A DNA stretch of 64,000 nucleotides from an uncultured Armatimonadota bacterium (GTDB taxonomy: Bacteria > Armatimonadota > Fimbriimonadia > Fimbriimonadales > Fimbriimonadaceae): positions 21,362 through 85,361 of the forward strand of contig CAIUHP010000048.1 of NCBI GenBank assembly GCA_903899015.1. Direction: 5' to 3'. The translations under genes were made by a program, and so were the position numbers. Below, in pieces: positions 1 through 7,856 of this stretch. Position 1 is the stretch's first letter; each line of letters opens with the position of its first letter. The notes under the pieces are model-generated. The model was not told the DNA's origin. It made no database searches and was given only the letters and a program-made list of their open reading frames with translations.

Positions 1-474
1 CACGCTCGACGGGGCGTCGGCCACCCAGAGACCATCGTAGTCTTCGGGATCGTCAACCAATTCAAGGTTCACGGGAGCTTCAAAGAGTTCCTGCCAGCGT
101 TCTTCAAGTTCCGCCTCGTCGCGCAGAATTCGATCAAAGCTTTCGTTGTAAAACGGGCTAAATCGCTCCCCTGTCTTTTTGATGATTGCTTTTCCAGACT
201 TTGTTTTCGCCTTCTCAACGATTTCTGACAATTCATACGGACCACTTCGTGGTGATTCTTTAACCCGAAAGATCAAGTCTGTTTTTTCTGGAAGGACACA
301 TACAATCAGGAGATCCCATCTCAACCCATCGGGCTTGATGAGTTGTCTGAGTAGTAAGTTGCGCTCAGTTGCGTCTAAAGGCCGTCGGTATCGGAATGTG
401 ACAAAGTAGGTTACGTCACTTGCTCGCCAATGAGGCAACCTACCTCTCCAAATGCTGAAATTCTTGAATGCCAT
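1..474 (-). CDS. RAYT-like (REP-associated Y1 transposase fold) protein, partial, catalytic residues missing
   Basis: The frame opens with ATG at 474 and runs off the left edge, so the C-terminus is not visible. The N-terminus (MAFKNFSIWRGRLPHWRASD, then VTYFVTFRYRRPL) is the typical opening of REP-associated tyrosine transposases, and FDRILRDEAELEERW followed by LVDDPEDY matches their C-terminal half. Active RAYTs and IS200 TnpAs carry an HUH motif (usually xMPNHVHLLV) and a nucleophile Tyr in a YIxxNPV-like helix. Here the HUH position reads VLPEKTDLIFRV, with no histidine, and the helix reads WQELFEAPV, with no tyrosine. It therefore looks like a catalytically dead or repurposed family member that still has a long open frame. 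No palindromic repeats were seen beside it within the window. The family is fairly sure; the present role is unknown. Confidence 0.72.
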   Translation of the reverse strand, partial: MAFKNFSIWRGRLPHWRASDVTYFVTFRYRRPLDATERNLLLRQLIKPDGLRWDLLIVCVLPEKTDLIFRVKESPRSGPYELSEIVEKAKTKSGKAIIKKTGERFSPFYNESFDRILRDEAELEERWQELFEAPVNLELVDDPEDYDGLWVADAPSSV

Positions 475-520
475 CTTTGATTCAACTCAACGGAATTTTA
501 GGTGGCAATTTGAAAAGGGC

Positions 521-862
521 CTATGAAAGGGCCGCATCTCCCCGTTCTCCAGTCCGTATGCGCACTGCATCGACGATTTCGGTCACAAATATCTTGCCGT
601 CACCAATTTCACCGGTTTGTGAGGCTTTAATGATCGCATCAATGCCCTCTTCAAGATCCTCGTCTTTGACGATCACTTCGACATGCATCTTAGGAAGTAA
701 ATTCACCGCGTAGGTGCTTCCTCGATACTTATCCGTCCGACCCATTTGACGTCCATAACCGCGAATGGGACCACAGCTCATTCCTGCGATTCCTGCGTTT
801 TCCAACGCTTGTTTAACATCTTCTAGTTTGTTTACTCGAATGAATGCTTCGATCCGTTTCAT
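521..862 (-). CDS. glnB: PII nitrogen-regulatory protein (GlnB/GlnK family)
   Basis: A 113-residue trimeric PII signal protein that senses ATP/ADP and 2-oxoglutarate and adjusts nitrogen assimilation targets in the cytoplasm. MKRIEAFIRVNKLEDVKQAL is the standard start, the T-loop reads GRTDKYRGSTY and the B-loop TGEIGDGKIFV. Starting at 862 places the T-loop tyrosines at the canonical positions 46 and 51, which is why this start is preferred over an in-frame ATG at 871 or the longer frame from 958. A GGAG lies just upstream but is closely spaced. No amtB or glnA lies beside it; the neighbours are a RAYT-like gene and a divergent sensor kinase, so its target cannot be read from context. GlnB versus GlnK cannot be decided. 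Confidence 0.93.
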   Translation of the reverse strand: MKRIEAFIRVNKLEDVKQALENAGIAGMSCGPIRGYGRQMGRTDKYRGSTYAVNLLPKMHVEVIVKDEDLEEGIDAIIKASQTGEIGDGKIFVTEIVDAVRIRTGERGDAALS

Positions 863-1009
863 TTGCTCCATTGCACCGGACCCACCGACGCCGAAATATC
901 GTACCGCCGAATCCTCAATTGTTGCCGAATCGTCTCGCTTGTTAAAATTAACACACACCTTCTAAGCCAGATGACGCAGATGGTCCAGTCGAACCGTCAT
1001 GAAGCCTAG

Positions 1010-2257
1010 GTGTCACAGCGTTTCGGGATTTGGGCAATTGGTATTTGTTTTGGAGGGGCAGCGATCTTGGTCGTTTTAGCCCTTCTTTCTATGTTGCATA
1101 TCCTTTCAATCGGTCCAGGGTTGGGCATGATTCTCGGCGGGGTTTGCTTGTGCGTTGCGGGTGTTCAAGTCCAGGCGGCCATTAATTCAGCAACAGAAAT
1201 GGCCAGCCAACGCCAGGCCCGTTCGGAACTTCTCCAAGCTCAACTTGAAGAACAGCGAAATGCCGTTGATGACATGGCAGACGGCCTCGATATCGCAATC
1301 TTCATCTGCGATTTCAAGGCAAACATTCTGTACGCAAATCGACGAGCGATTGAGTTGTTCAAATTTGACCGCCCGGCTGGTAGAAGCATCCTAGCGGTTA
1401 CGTTGAGTTACGATTTAGAGCAATTAGTTGTAGAGACGGGGCGAAATCGCACCCCACAGCATGCGGAAATAGCATTTTCATATCCTGCTGAGCGGGTGGG
1501 ACTGGCTAAAACCTGGTCCATTACGGACGGTGGTGATCGAGTATTTCTTTCGGTGTACGAGATCACAGACTTACGCCGGCTAGAGCGAATACGCCAAGAT
1601 TTTGTTGCGAACGTGTCTCATGAGTTGCGAACGCCACTTACAATCATACGATCGATGGCCGAAACACTCATTGACGATGGAAGTGACCTTACCGAACGAG
1701 GTTCAAAGTATCTCAACAAGATCATTACTGAGGTTGATCGCCTAACGATGATTTCGCAGGACCTTTTGGTCCTGAGCGCGGCAGAGTCGAACCCAGTCCG
1801 CAAGCAAAGGTGCGATTTATGCGATGTTTTTCGGGGAGTCGTTCAGCAGCTTGAGCCGAAAGCAGCCAAGAAAGGCCTGGAACTAGGCTTTGAAGGCCCG
1901 AAGTCAGCGATCATCGAAGCAAATTCGTCTCAAATGACTCAAGTCGCGCTGAACCTCGTCGATAACGCTATCAATTACACGGCCACAGGTTCGATTACCG
2001 TCCGCGTTGAGCAAAAGGATTCGGCCGTTAGCGTCAAGGTAACCGATACGGGTATCGGCATCCCCAGCGACCAGATTAATCGGATATTCGAACGATTTTA
2101 TCGAATTGACCGTGCACGAAATCGGTCAACCGGTGGGACGGGTCTGGGCCTTAGTATAGTTAAGCACATTGTCGAGGCTCATGGTGGGGCGGTAAAGGTC
2201 GAAAGTTCATTGAATAATGGTTCGACCTTTACGGTTGTCTTGCCTATTGGCGAATAG
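1010..2257 (+). CDS. PhoR-like sensor histidine kinase
   Basis: A 415-residue membrane kinase. Two hydrophobic segments (about residues 8-30 and 35-55) with almost no periplasmic loop are followed by a coiled stretch, a PAS-like domain (about 80-185), a HisKA dimerisation domain with H-box FVANVSHELRTPL (phospho-accepting His near 204) and an HATPase_c domain with N-box NLVDNAINYT, G1 DTGIGIP and G2 GTGLGLSI. This order is that of PhoR/PhoR-like kinases. The start is GTG at 1010; an upstream ATG runs into a stop. No response regulator lies beside it, so it is an orphan in this window. The tiny external loop suggests sensing in the membrane or through the PAS domain. The last 14 bases overlap the convergent DigH-like gene. 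Confidence 0.9.
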   Translation: MSQRFGIWAIGICFGGAAILVVLALLSMLHILSIGPGLGMILGGVCLCVAGVQVQAAINSATEMASQRQARSELLQAQLEEQRNAVDDMADGLDIAIFICDFKANILYANRRAIELFKFDRPAGRSILAVTLSYDLEQLVVETGRNRTPQHAEIAFSYPAERVGLAKTWSITDGGDRVFLSVYEITDLRRLERIRQDFVANVSHELRTPLTIIRSMAETLIDDGSDLTERGSKYLNKIITEVDRLTMISQDLLVLSAAESNPVRKQRCDLCDVFRGVVQQLEPKAAKKGLELGFEGPKSAIIEANSSQMTQVALNLVDNAINYTATGSITVRVEQKDSAVSVKVTDTGIGIPSDQINRIFERFYRIDRARNRSTGGTGLGLSIVKHIVEAHGGAVKVESSLNNGSTFTVVLPIGE

Positions 2258-3731
2258 ATTCGGCCTGTACGACGACAATGCACGGCTTGCTGACATTGCC
2301 GACGCGGTCAATTTCGCAGACGGAAACTTCTTTTGGCTCTACGCCGGCATCCAGTCCGAGAGTTACCTTGTCGTTCGAGGTAATTCTCGGCATGAGCCAT
2401 CGATCCGTTAGAACTCGAATGGCGAAGAAGCGAGCAGGATCCTTTCCGTCCGGCTTCATATTCACAACCCATTTGCCTTGCTCATCCTTAACGATCTGAA
2501 CTTTAGGAGTTGAGGGCTGGGTTTTGCTTAACCAAGGAGAAGAAGGAACGATGGCACGCTCCTGATAGAGGCCATTCTCCAAAACAGACGTTATTTGCTG
2601 ATTGTTGTCGAGGAAGACCTTCATGCTGAAATGCACGACACCGGAGGCCCCTTTTCTGGTACGGGTGAGTTCAATTTGATCGAGAACTTCCTTTAGGTTC
2701 CATGTTTTGCCCTCGTCTCCACCGACTCGACTCGTGTATAAGCCGGGCCAAATATGGCGCTTCATCGTGTTTTGGCTGATCCACCAATCCAATAAGACCG
2801 GATAACTCTGAGGCTTCTGGGAAATGGGCCAATAAAGCTGAGGGGAGAAGTAATCGCACCAGCCTTCGTTGAGCCACTTTTTGCAGTCTGCGTAGAGCTC
2901 CGCATATTGGTCGATGCCGGCTTTAATGGATTCGGGAATGCCCGGGCGGTAGATTCCAAACGGACTTATTCCGAACTTGACCCATGGTTTTTCCTTTTTG
3001 ATCGTGGTGTAGATGGAATGAACGAAGTGGTCCACGTTGGATCGTCGCCAATCGGATCGACTCAAGTTTCCTCCCTTCCCGATGTAATTTTGATAACTCG
3101 GGTCGTCGGGAAAATCCTTTCCTCCTTCTGGATAAGGATAAAAATAGTCGTCGATATGAACGCCGTCGATATCGTAACGATGGACAACATCCTTGATAAC
3201 CGCCAAAGAATGTTCCTGAACGACCTTCTCGCCGGGATCCATCCACAGGTATTTGCCATATTTCTTGACCACATTAGGGTTGGTGTTCGAAATATGGTTG
3301 GAGGCCATGGGGCCAGTCTGAATTGGGTGTCCGGCTCGGTATGGATTGAACCAGCAGTGAAGTTCTAATCCTCTTGTGTGAGCCTCCTTCACTGCAAACT
3401 CAAGCGGATCAAAAAATGGACTTGGTGCCTTCCCTTGAGTGCCGGAAAGATACTCCGACCAAGGTTCGAGTTTTGACGCATAGAGCGCGTCCGCAGAAGG
3501 GCGAATCTGAAAGATGATCGCATTGAGTCTGAGCTTGACCGCAGTGTCCAGGATGCGAATCATTTCTGACTTCAATTTCTCAGTCGAGAGAGATTTTTGG
3601 CTCGGCCAATCAATATTTGCGACTGTCGCAACCCAAGCGGCACGAAACTCACGGGGAATCTCTGGAGGCTCTTCAATGTGATTTGCGACAGTTGATGCGA
3701 GTCCACCGAGAAGACAGAGAAGTGAAACCAT
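2244..3731 (-). CDS. GHL10/DUF187-type glycoside hydrolase (DigH/YddW-like)
   Basis: 495 residues with an N-terminal hydrophobic signal (MVSLLCLLGGLASTV). The GHL10 TIM-barrel begins at REFRAAWVATVANIDWPS and continues through FQIRPSADALY, WFNPYRAG, DGVHIDDYFYPYP (acidic pair expected at the active site), KFGISPFGIYRPG and DYFSPQLYWP. A C-terminal beta-rich tail of about 100 residues follows. Characterised family members (E. coli DigH) cleave denuded, peptide-free peptidoglycan glycans, so a cell-wall remodelling role outside the cytoplasmic membrane is the best guess. The 3' end overlaps the convergent kinase gene by 14 bases. It is single-gene transcribed as far as can be seen. Confidence 0.88.
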   Translation of the reverse strand: MVSLLCLLGGLASTVANHIEEPPEIPREFRAAWVATVANIDWPSQKSLSTEKLKSEMIRILDTAVKLRLNAIIFQIRPSADALYASKLEPWSEYLSGTQGKAPSPFFDPLEFAVKEAHTRGLELHCWFNPYRAGHPIQTGPMASNHISNTNPNVVKKYGKYLWMDPGEKVVQEHSLAVIKDVVHRYDIDGVHIDDYFYPYPEGGKDFPDDPSYQNYIGKGGNLSRSDWRRSNVDHFVHSIYTTIKKEKPWVKFGISPFGIYRPGIPESIKAGIDQYAELYADCKKWLNEGWCDYFSPQLYWPISQKPQSYPVLLDWWISQNTMKRHIWPGLYTSRVGGDEGKTWNLKEVLDQIELTRTRKGASGVVHFSMKVFLDNNQQITSVLENGLYQERAIVPSSPWLSKTQPSTPKVQIVKDEQGKWVVNMKPDGKDPARFFAIRVLTDRWLMPRITSNDKVTLGLDAGVEPKEVSVCEIDRVGNVSKPCIVVVQAESIRQ

Positions 3732-3860
3732 GAATAGTTAGATGATATCCCTATTATCGGCAGAGCCTCGCAACCTATAGTTGTGATCTTCCGTGGCAAA
3801 TACGGAAGAATGAGGGCGATCTTTTGCCAATAGCGTTTTCCGATTCTTAATGATGGTAGG

Positions 3861-4397
3861 ATGCTTCGCGTGACTCATAAGCGGTCGGTTGACATTTCCC
3901 GATTTGAAGCCAACCTGTTTGGAATTATTCTTCCGATGGGGTTGCGCGTCGAAAGAGTTCACATCACCGGCGCCGATGCCACCGTTATCCATGAACCTTT
4001 CTCAGCCACTCTCGAAGATCCCGGTCGACTTGAAGTGTTTGTTAAGCAAGAGGACATTGCAGGATTTCTCAACCAAACCGCTCCCGCTGGGTTAAAAAAC
4101 GTGACGGTGGAAGCGATGGCGGGGTTTCTCCACGTTCGAGCCACCAAAACCGTGATCATTGACGTTAAGGCTTATGTAGTCTGCTCGTTGAGAATCGTCG
4201 GTGAATCCAAACTCTTTGTCGACTTGGAATCTGTAGATGTGATGGGAGTCGGCACCAAGCAGTTGATGCAATCTCAGATTGATAAAATTAATCCGATCAT
4301 TGACACCACTGACTTCCCTGTTTCTTCCAAGTTGGAAACGGTTGAAGTGGTTGAAGGGGGAATTCTCCTCCGCGGACGAATCTCCCCTCCGGCCTAA
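3861..4397 (+). CDS. DUF2993 (LmeA-like) lipid-binding protein
   Basis: 178 residues matching the DUF2993 pattern: an amphipathic strand-rich first half (LRVERVHITGADATV), a central VFVKQEDIAGFLNQTAPAGLKNVTVEA segment, and a C-terminal NPIIDTTDFPVSSKLETVEV region ending in LRGRI. In actinobacteria LmeA binds phospholipid and affects lipomannan elongation; in other phyla the role is open. No convincing signal peptide is present in this frame. The ATG at 3861 follows a GGTAGG. The gene converges with pyrF with one base between the stop codons. Family assignment is fairly good; function is inferred only by family. Confidence 0.7.
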   Translation: MLRVTHKRSVDISRFEANLFGIILPMGLRVERVHITGADATVIHEPFSATLEDPGRLEVFVKQEDIAGFLNQTAPAGLKNVTVEAMAGFLHVRATKTVIIDVKAYVVCSLRIVGESKLFVDLESVDVMGVGTKQLMQSQIDKINPIIDTTDFPVSSKLETVEVVEGGILLRGRISPPA

Positions 4398-4398
4398 A

Positions 4399-5292
4399 TC
4401 AGGCGGTAGCAGTGACGAGTCTCGCTGAGTTAATGGCGAGGTTGAATTGAATCGTTTCCGCACGAATAGCGGCCGACAACTCTTCCCTGTGATTTGGCTT
4501 TCCAGGGTACATGATCGCGCGTGAACTGCTTACGATTGCTCCGAGCCCATCCTTATCGAAGAAGCTGGTCAAGGTCTCCGTCGATCCGCCTTGAGCCCCC
4601 ATGCCGGGAACGAGGAAAAAGGAGTTTGGAAGTGCCATTCGAAGCTTTTGTGCCTCTTCAGGGAAAGTCGCACCCGAGACAATTCCAACAGATGAGTATC
4701 CGGTTGATCCAATGGTTCCAGGATAGAAAGAACGAACCATGTCGGCGACATGAAGGTAGATCGGCTTGCCATCTGCGATGAGTTGTTGGAGAACAGGCGC
4801 TCCGGGGTTTGAAGTCATCGCGCATACGAAGAGTCCGCCACCTTCACGCTGGGCCACCTGAACAAAGGGCTCCATACCGTCCGGTCCAAGATACGGAATC
4901 AGTGTCATAGCGTCTGATTTCAGGCAACTCTCAGCGCCACCCAGGTAGGCCTCGGCATACGCTTTGCTGGTACTGCCGATGTCCCCCCGTTTCACGTCGG
5001 TCAGAACGAGAAGGCCTTTTTTGCGAGCATATTCAATCGTTTTTTGGAGAGCGAGAATGCCTCGCACGCCAAAGCGCTCATAAAAAGCAGACTGAGGCTT
5101 GACGATCGGAACCAGGTCGGCAACCGAATCGATGACGATTTGATTGTAGTCACAGATGAGTGAGGTGACATCCTCGTCATAGGGTTCAGTGAACCATTTC
5201 GGCATGAGGGCTAGATCTGGGTCCAGACCGACGCAAGCTGCGCTGTTTTTTAATTGAATTGCTTGAATTAACCTTTCATCGAAAGTTGACAT
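4399..5292 (-). CDS. pyrF: Orotidine 5'-phosphate decarboxylase, type 2
   Basis: 297-residue enzyme of de novo pyrimidine synthesis, converting OMP to UMP. The catalytic charge network lies in VLTDVKRGDIGSTSKAYAEA, the signature of the longer type-2 (about 270-300 residue) family. The N-terminal SAACVGLDPDLALMP supplies the first active-site Asp and the C-terminal FFLVPGMGAQGG the phosphate-binding loop, with SSRAIMYPG near the end. A TTG at 5295 precedes the ATG at 5292; ATG is chosen. It is not in a pyr operon: the 3' neighbour is a convergent DUF2993 gene and the 5' neighbour a divergent small membrane protein. Confidence 0.95.
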   Translation of the reverse strand: MSTFDERLIQAIQLKNSAACVGLDPDLALMPKWFTEPYDEDVTSLICDYNQIVIDSVADLVPIVKPQSAFYERFGVRGILALQKTIEYARKKGLLVLTDVKRGDIGSTSKAYAEAYLGGAESCLKSDAMTLIPYLGPDGMEPFVQVAQREGGGLFVCAMTSNPGAPVLQQLIADGKPIYLHVADMVRSFYPGTIGSTGYSSVGIVSGATFPEEAQKLRMALPNSFFLVPGMGAQGGSTETLTSFFDKDGLGAIVSSSRAIMYPGKPNHREELSAAIRAETIQFNLAINSARLVTATA

Positions 5293-5298
5293 CAAAGC

Positions 5299-5349
5299 TC
5301 AGTAAACCTGATAACCGTCGGATATTCCTGGACCGGTTCATCAGTAAAC
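5299..5349. repeat. Direct repeat TCAGTAAAC between divergent genes
   Basis: TCAGTAAAC occurs at 5299-5307 and again at 5341-5349, 42 bases apart (about four helical turns), both followed by CTGAT-like sequence. It lies in the 64-base divergent gap between pyrF and the small membrane protein. This could be an operator; nothing more supports it. Confidence 0.3.
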
Positions 5350-5356
5350 TGATCGG

Positions 5357-5521
5357 GTGAAACGATTGCGTAAGCCGACATCCATCGAGATCGCGGCAAT
5401 CATCTTCCTGGGCGGTTCCATCGCTTCAGGCTACTTCCCGCATGCAAAGCCATTCGTCATCGGAATCGGTCTTTCGGCCTGCCTACTCTATCTGGTTCTA
5501 GCCGTCAAAGCAAGGCGATAA
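5357..5521 (+). CDS. Small two-TM membrane protein (54 aa), hypothetical
   Basis: A short frame from GTG at 5357 to TAA at 5519-5521. The product begins with a basic stretch (VKRLRKPTSIE), has a first hydrophobic segment IAAIIFLGGSIASGYF, a short polar turn PHAKP, a second hydrophobic segment FVIGIGLSACLLYLVLAV and ends KARR. This basic-TM-turn-TM-basic layout is typical of a real small membrane hairpin rather than a random frame. It is divergent from pyrF and lies about 100 bases before tRNA-Leu. I do not recognise a family. GTG start and small size keep confidence moderate. Confidence 0.5.
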   Translation: MKRLRKPTSIEIAAIIFLGGSIASGYFPHAKPFVIGIGLSACLLYLVLAVKARR

Positions 5522-5621
5522 CTGCCTTCAAACTGAGCCGCTTCTCAAATTCCATCGTTTCTAACGAGGAAGCTCGTGCGCGAACAACGGGCCGAGAGGT
5601 ATTATCTTTTGGCTTCGACGT

Positions 5622-5706
5622 GCCGTCGTGGCGAAATTGGTAGACGCGCCAGATTTAGGTTCTGGTGCCGAGAGGCATCTCGGTTCGAGTCCGAGCGACG
5701 GCACCA
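5622..5706 (+). tRNA. tRNA-Leu (anticodon UAG)
   Basis: A complete cloverleaf can be folded: acceptor GCCGTCG (5622-5628) pairs with CGACGGC (5696-5702), discriminator A, and CCA encoded at 5704-5706. The anticodon stem CCAGA/TCTGG encloses the loop TTTAGGT with anticodon TAG, reading CUA/CUN leucine. A long variable arm (TGCCGAGAGGCA) marks a class II tRNA, and the T-arm loop is GGTTCGAGTCC. 85 nt including CCA. Confidence 0.97.
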
Positions 5707-5719
5707 AACTTCTCTGCTT

Positions 5720-6193
5720 TCAACCGTGAGGAGTATTGGGCACGATACTGATCGACCCATCGACTTCGAGCACTGCCAATTTGGCTTCCTTCGGATCGCA
5801 CAATCCATGCTGTCGCAAAGCGGCACTTAATTCTTCGCTTGTGACCCGCTCCCGATGCATTCGGTCGTCAAAAACATGACCGTCGGCCAAGATGATGGTC
5901 GGTGTTCCAAACATGATTTGCTGTGCTTTAGGGGCTCGAACAATGACTCGGGTGATAAGCCACCCAACCAACAAGAGCGTCCCCGCGCACACAAAACCAA
6001 CCGCCAAATCTCCCTTACCGCTGGTCATGGCATTTTGGACCGCGTTCGCGACCGCCATTATGGTTGCCAAGTCGTACAAGTTAAATTGGGCTAATTGCCT
6101 CTTCCCTAGTAGACGGTACAGAAGGAAAAGATAGAGGATAACTACCGCTGACTTGCCCGCCAAGACAGATAGGTCGAATAGTTCCTTGCTCAT
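5720..6193 (-). CDS. DUF421 (YetF-like) membrane protein 1
   Basis: 157 residues. The N-terminal half has three hydrophobic segments (SVLAGKSAVVILYLFLLYRL; LATIMAVANAVQNAM; FVCAGTLLLVGWLITRV), and the C-terminal half is the soluble DUF421 domain with GTPTIILADGHVFDDRMHRERVT and LAVLEVDGSISIVP. GKRQLAQFNLYDL is the family-typical loop after TM1. Members include Bacillus YetF; the biochemical role is not established. The start overlaps the stop of the upstream DUF421 gene by four bases, so the two are co-transcribed and likely translationally coupled. Confidence 0.88.
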   Translation of the reverse strand: MSKELFDLSVLAGKSAVVILYLFLLYRLLGKRQLAQFNLYDLATIMAVANAVQNAMTSGKGDLAVGFVCAGTLLLVGWLITRVIVRAPKAQQIMFGTPTIILADGHVFDDRMHRERVTSEELSAALRQHGLCDPKEAKLAVLEVDGSISIVPNTPHG

Positions 6194-6729
6194 GGCATAC
6201 GAATCGCCTTGAAGTGGCGCCTCGTCTTTAGCGTTTCTGTGTCGGTGGGAACAACGCTTATGGAACCGTCGACTTCAAGAACACACATTCGCACTTGGTC
6301 GAGGCGAGTCAGTCCGTGCTCGCGAAGAGCCGTCATCAGCTGATCGTGGGTTATTCCTTCTCGCTTCATCCGATCCTGGAGCGGAAGGCCGTCATTCAGA
6401 ATCAACATGGGTTCTCCGACCATCGCTCGTTCGACGTGCCTTGACCGGTGAAGAACAATGTTGAATATTCGATTCACCACGAGCAACGTCGTCGCAGAAA
6501 TGAGCCCGCCAAAAAGCGAATTGTCATTGTTCATCATCGCGTTCTGAACCGCATTTCCGAGAACGATGATGAGAACGAGGTCGAAAATATTCATTTGACC
6601 CAGCTCGCGCTTCCCAAGGAGGCGAAGGCCAATGATAAGGAACACGTAAACGACGAATGTCTTCGCCGCTATAATCAGAGAACCTACGAGGTTCGGATGA
6701 TCAAAAACCTGCTTGAGCCATTCTGCCAT
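6190..6729 (-). CDS. DUF421 (YetF-like) membrane protein 2
   Basis: 179 residues from ATG at 6729 (MAEWLKQVFDHPNLVG); the open frame extends to 6777 but its first residues do not look family-like and would overlap the divergent gene. Three TM segments, the conserved GKRELGQMNIFDLVLIIVLGNAVQNAM loop region, and the C-terminal domain with GEPMLILNDG, HDQLMTALREHGL and CVLEVDGSISVVP. It is a clear paralogue of the genes on either side. It lies first in a two-gene minus-strand operon and is divergent from a third copy only 38 bases away. Confidence 0.88.
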   Translation of the reverse strand: MAEWLKQVFDHPNLVGSLIIAAKTFVVYVFLIIGLRLLGKRELGQMNIFDLVLIIVLGNAVQNAMMNNDNSLFGGLISATTLLVVNRIFNIVLHRSRHVERAMVGEPMLILNDGLPLQDRMKREGITHDQLMTALREHGLTRLDQVRMCVLEVDGSISVVPTDTETLKTRRHFKAIRMP

Positions 6730-6767
6730 CGTAATATCAATAATCCCCTGGAAACATTCACGTAGCA

Positions 6768-7268
6768 ATGAACGCACAAGTCATTTCAATGTTGATAGTC
6801 GCCGGAAACACCCTTTGTATCTACTTGTTTCTGATTATCGCCATTCGAATACTGGGTCGGCGTCAACTGGGACAGCTAACTGCCCTTGACCTTCTGGTGC
6901 TTATCTTACTCGGCAGCGCAGTTGAGACGGCAATGGTTCATGGAAGTACGTTGCTTCGAGCAGGATTTGTCTCAGCGACTACGTTATTCATTGCCAACAA
7001 GATTCTGAGTGAATTCGTCAATAAGTCAAAGAGACTCAGTCGTGCATGCGGTAACGGCCCAATTCTGCTTGTACACGACGGCATGTTTGTCGAAGAGCAT
7101 CTGAAGCGAGTCGGGCTCACTCACGAGGACGTTCTTCAATCCATTCGAGCTCGAGAGCATGCCGATCTCTCAACGGTACGGTTTGCCGTCCTTGAGGCTG
7201 ATGGAGAAGTAAACGTTGTCGCACGGGATACACATGAGGGAACCAAAGAACAGTTAGGGTCGCCCTAG
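6768..7268 (+). CDS. DUF421 (YetF-like) membrane protein 3
   Basis: 166 residues, three hydrophobic segments (AGNTLCIYLFLIIAIRILG; LTALDLLVLILLGSAVETAM; AGFVSATTLFIANKIL) and the DUF421 C-terminal domain (GNGPILLVHDGMFVEEHLKR, LTHEDVLQSIRAREHADL, FAVLEADGEVNVV). It keeps the GRRQLGQLTALDLLVLI loop. It is the most diverged of the three (AEADGEVNVV-type ending rather than VDGSISVVP) and is transcribed away from the other two, sharing one short divergent promoter region. A hetero-oligomeric complex of the three is possible but only inferred from clustering. Confidence 0.87.
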   Translation: MNAQVISMLIVAGNTLCIYLFLIIAIRILGRRQLGQLTALDLLVLILLGSAVETAMVHGSTLLRAGFVSATTLFIANKILSEFVNKSKRLSRACGNGPILLVHDGMFVEEHLKRVGLTHEDVLQSIRAREHADLSTVRFAVLEADGEVNVVARDTHEGTKEQLGSP

Positions 7269-7856
7269 TGTTATTACCTGGTCGCATTCGGGTTTCTACG
7301 AACTGAATTGTTCGGCATAACTAGATAATTCTTTCGATATTGAGCACGACCGAGGAACTATTACGGTTGAAATAACTGAAGCCAGATGGGGCGCTCGTCT
7401 ATCTCAAATAATCTCCGTGAATTTCAGTAATAGCTATCTCGTTAGCCGAAGTCTTAATAGATATTAAGGTTGGCTCAATCAACTCGATTGAATTCTTCGT
7501 GAGGTGCTAAGGATTCGGGCTAATTGGCTTGTAAATTTTTAGGTTCATTTGAAGTAAGAGAACTCTCACCGAATCCTCATCCTATTTTTAAGTTCGTGTC
7601 TCATCATCTGAATAGATCCTTAGCGGATGGAAGAGCCAAACGAGTTCTTTCTGAGCTTTGGGTTCTTGGGAGAGGCCGAGAAGAATATTAGCGAACCAAG
7701 TTAACCAGTCGAACCGTATATCCTGAGTGCGACTTGGATAACTAAACTAAATATAGGTTAGAGAACATTCACCTTAATGAACATTTCTAGAACCAAGCCC
7801 GTTTAGAACCTTGAGTCTACTTACCAAAAGCGTTAACCGATCCAAAGCAAAAAACT
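7269..7856. other. 588-bp non-coding leader upstream of the secretion operon
   Basis: No convincing gene was found on either strand; stop codons are frequent and the sequence is visibly richer in A+T than its neighbours. Two structures stand out. GGATTCGG at 7511-7518 pairs with CCGAATCC at 7569-7576 around a 50-base loop, and GAACATT is repeated directly near 7762 and 7779 shortly before gspE. The stretch may hold the operon promoter and a structured 5' leader or a small RNA. Confidence 0.5.

Noticed and set aside
2907..3368. 153-codon plus-strand frame inside the DigH-like gene
   Set aside because: Antisense shadow of a well supported gene.
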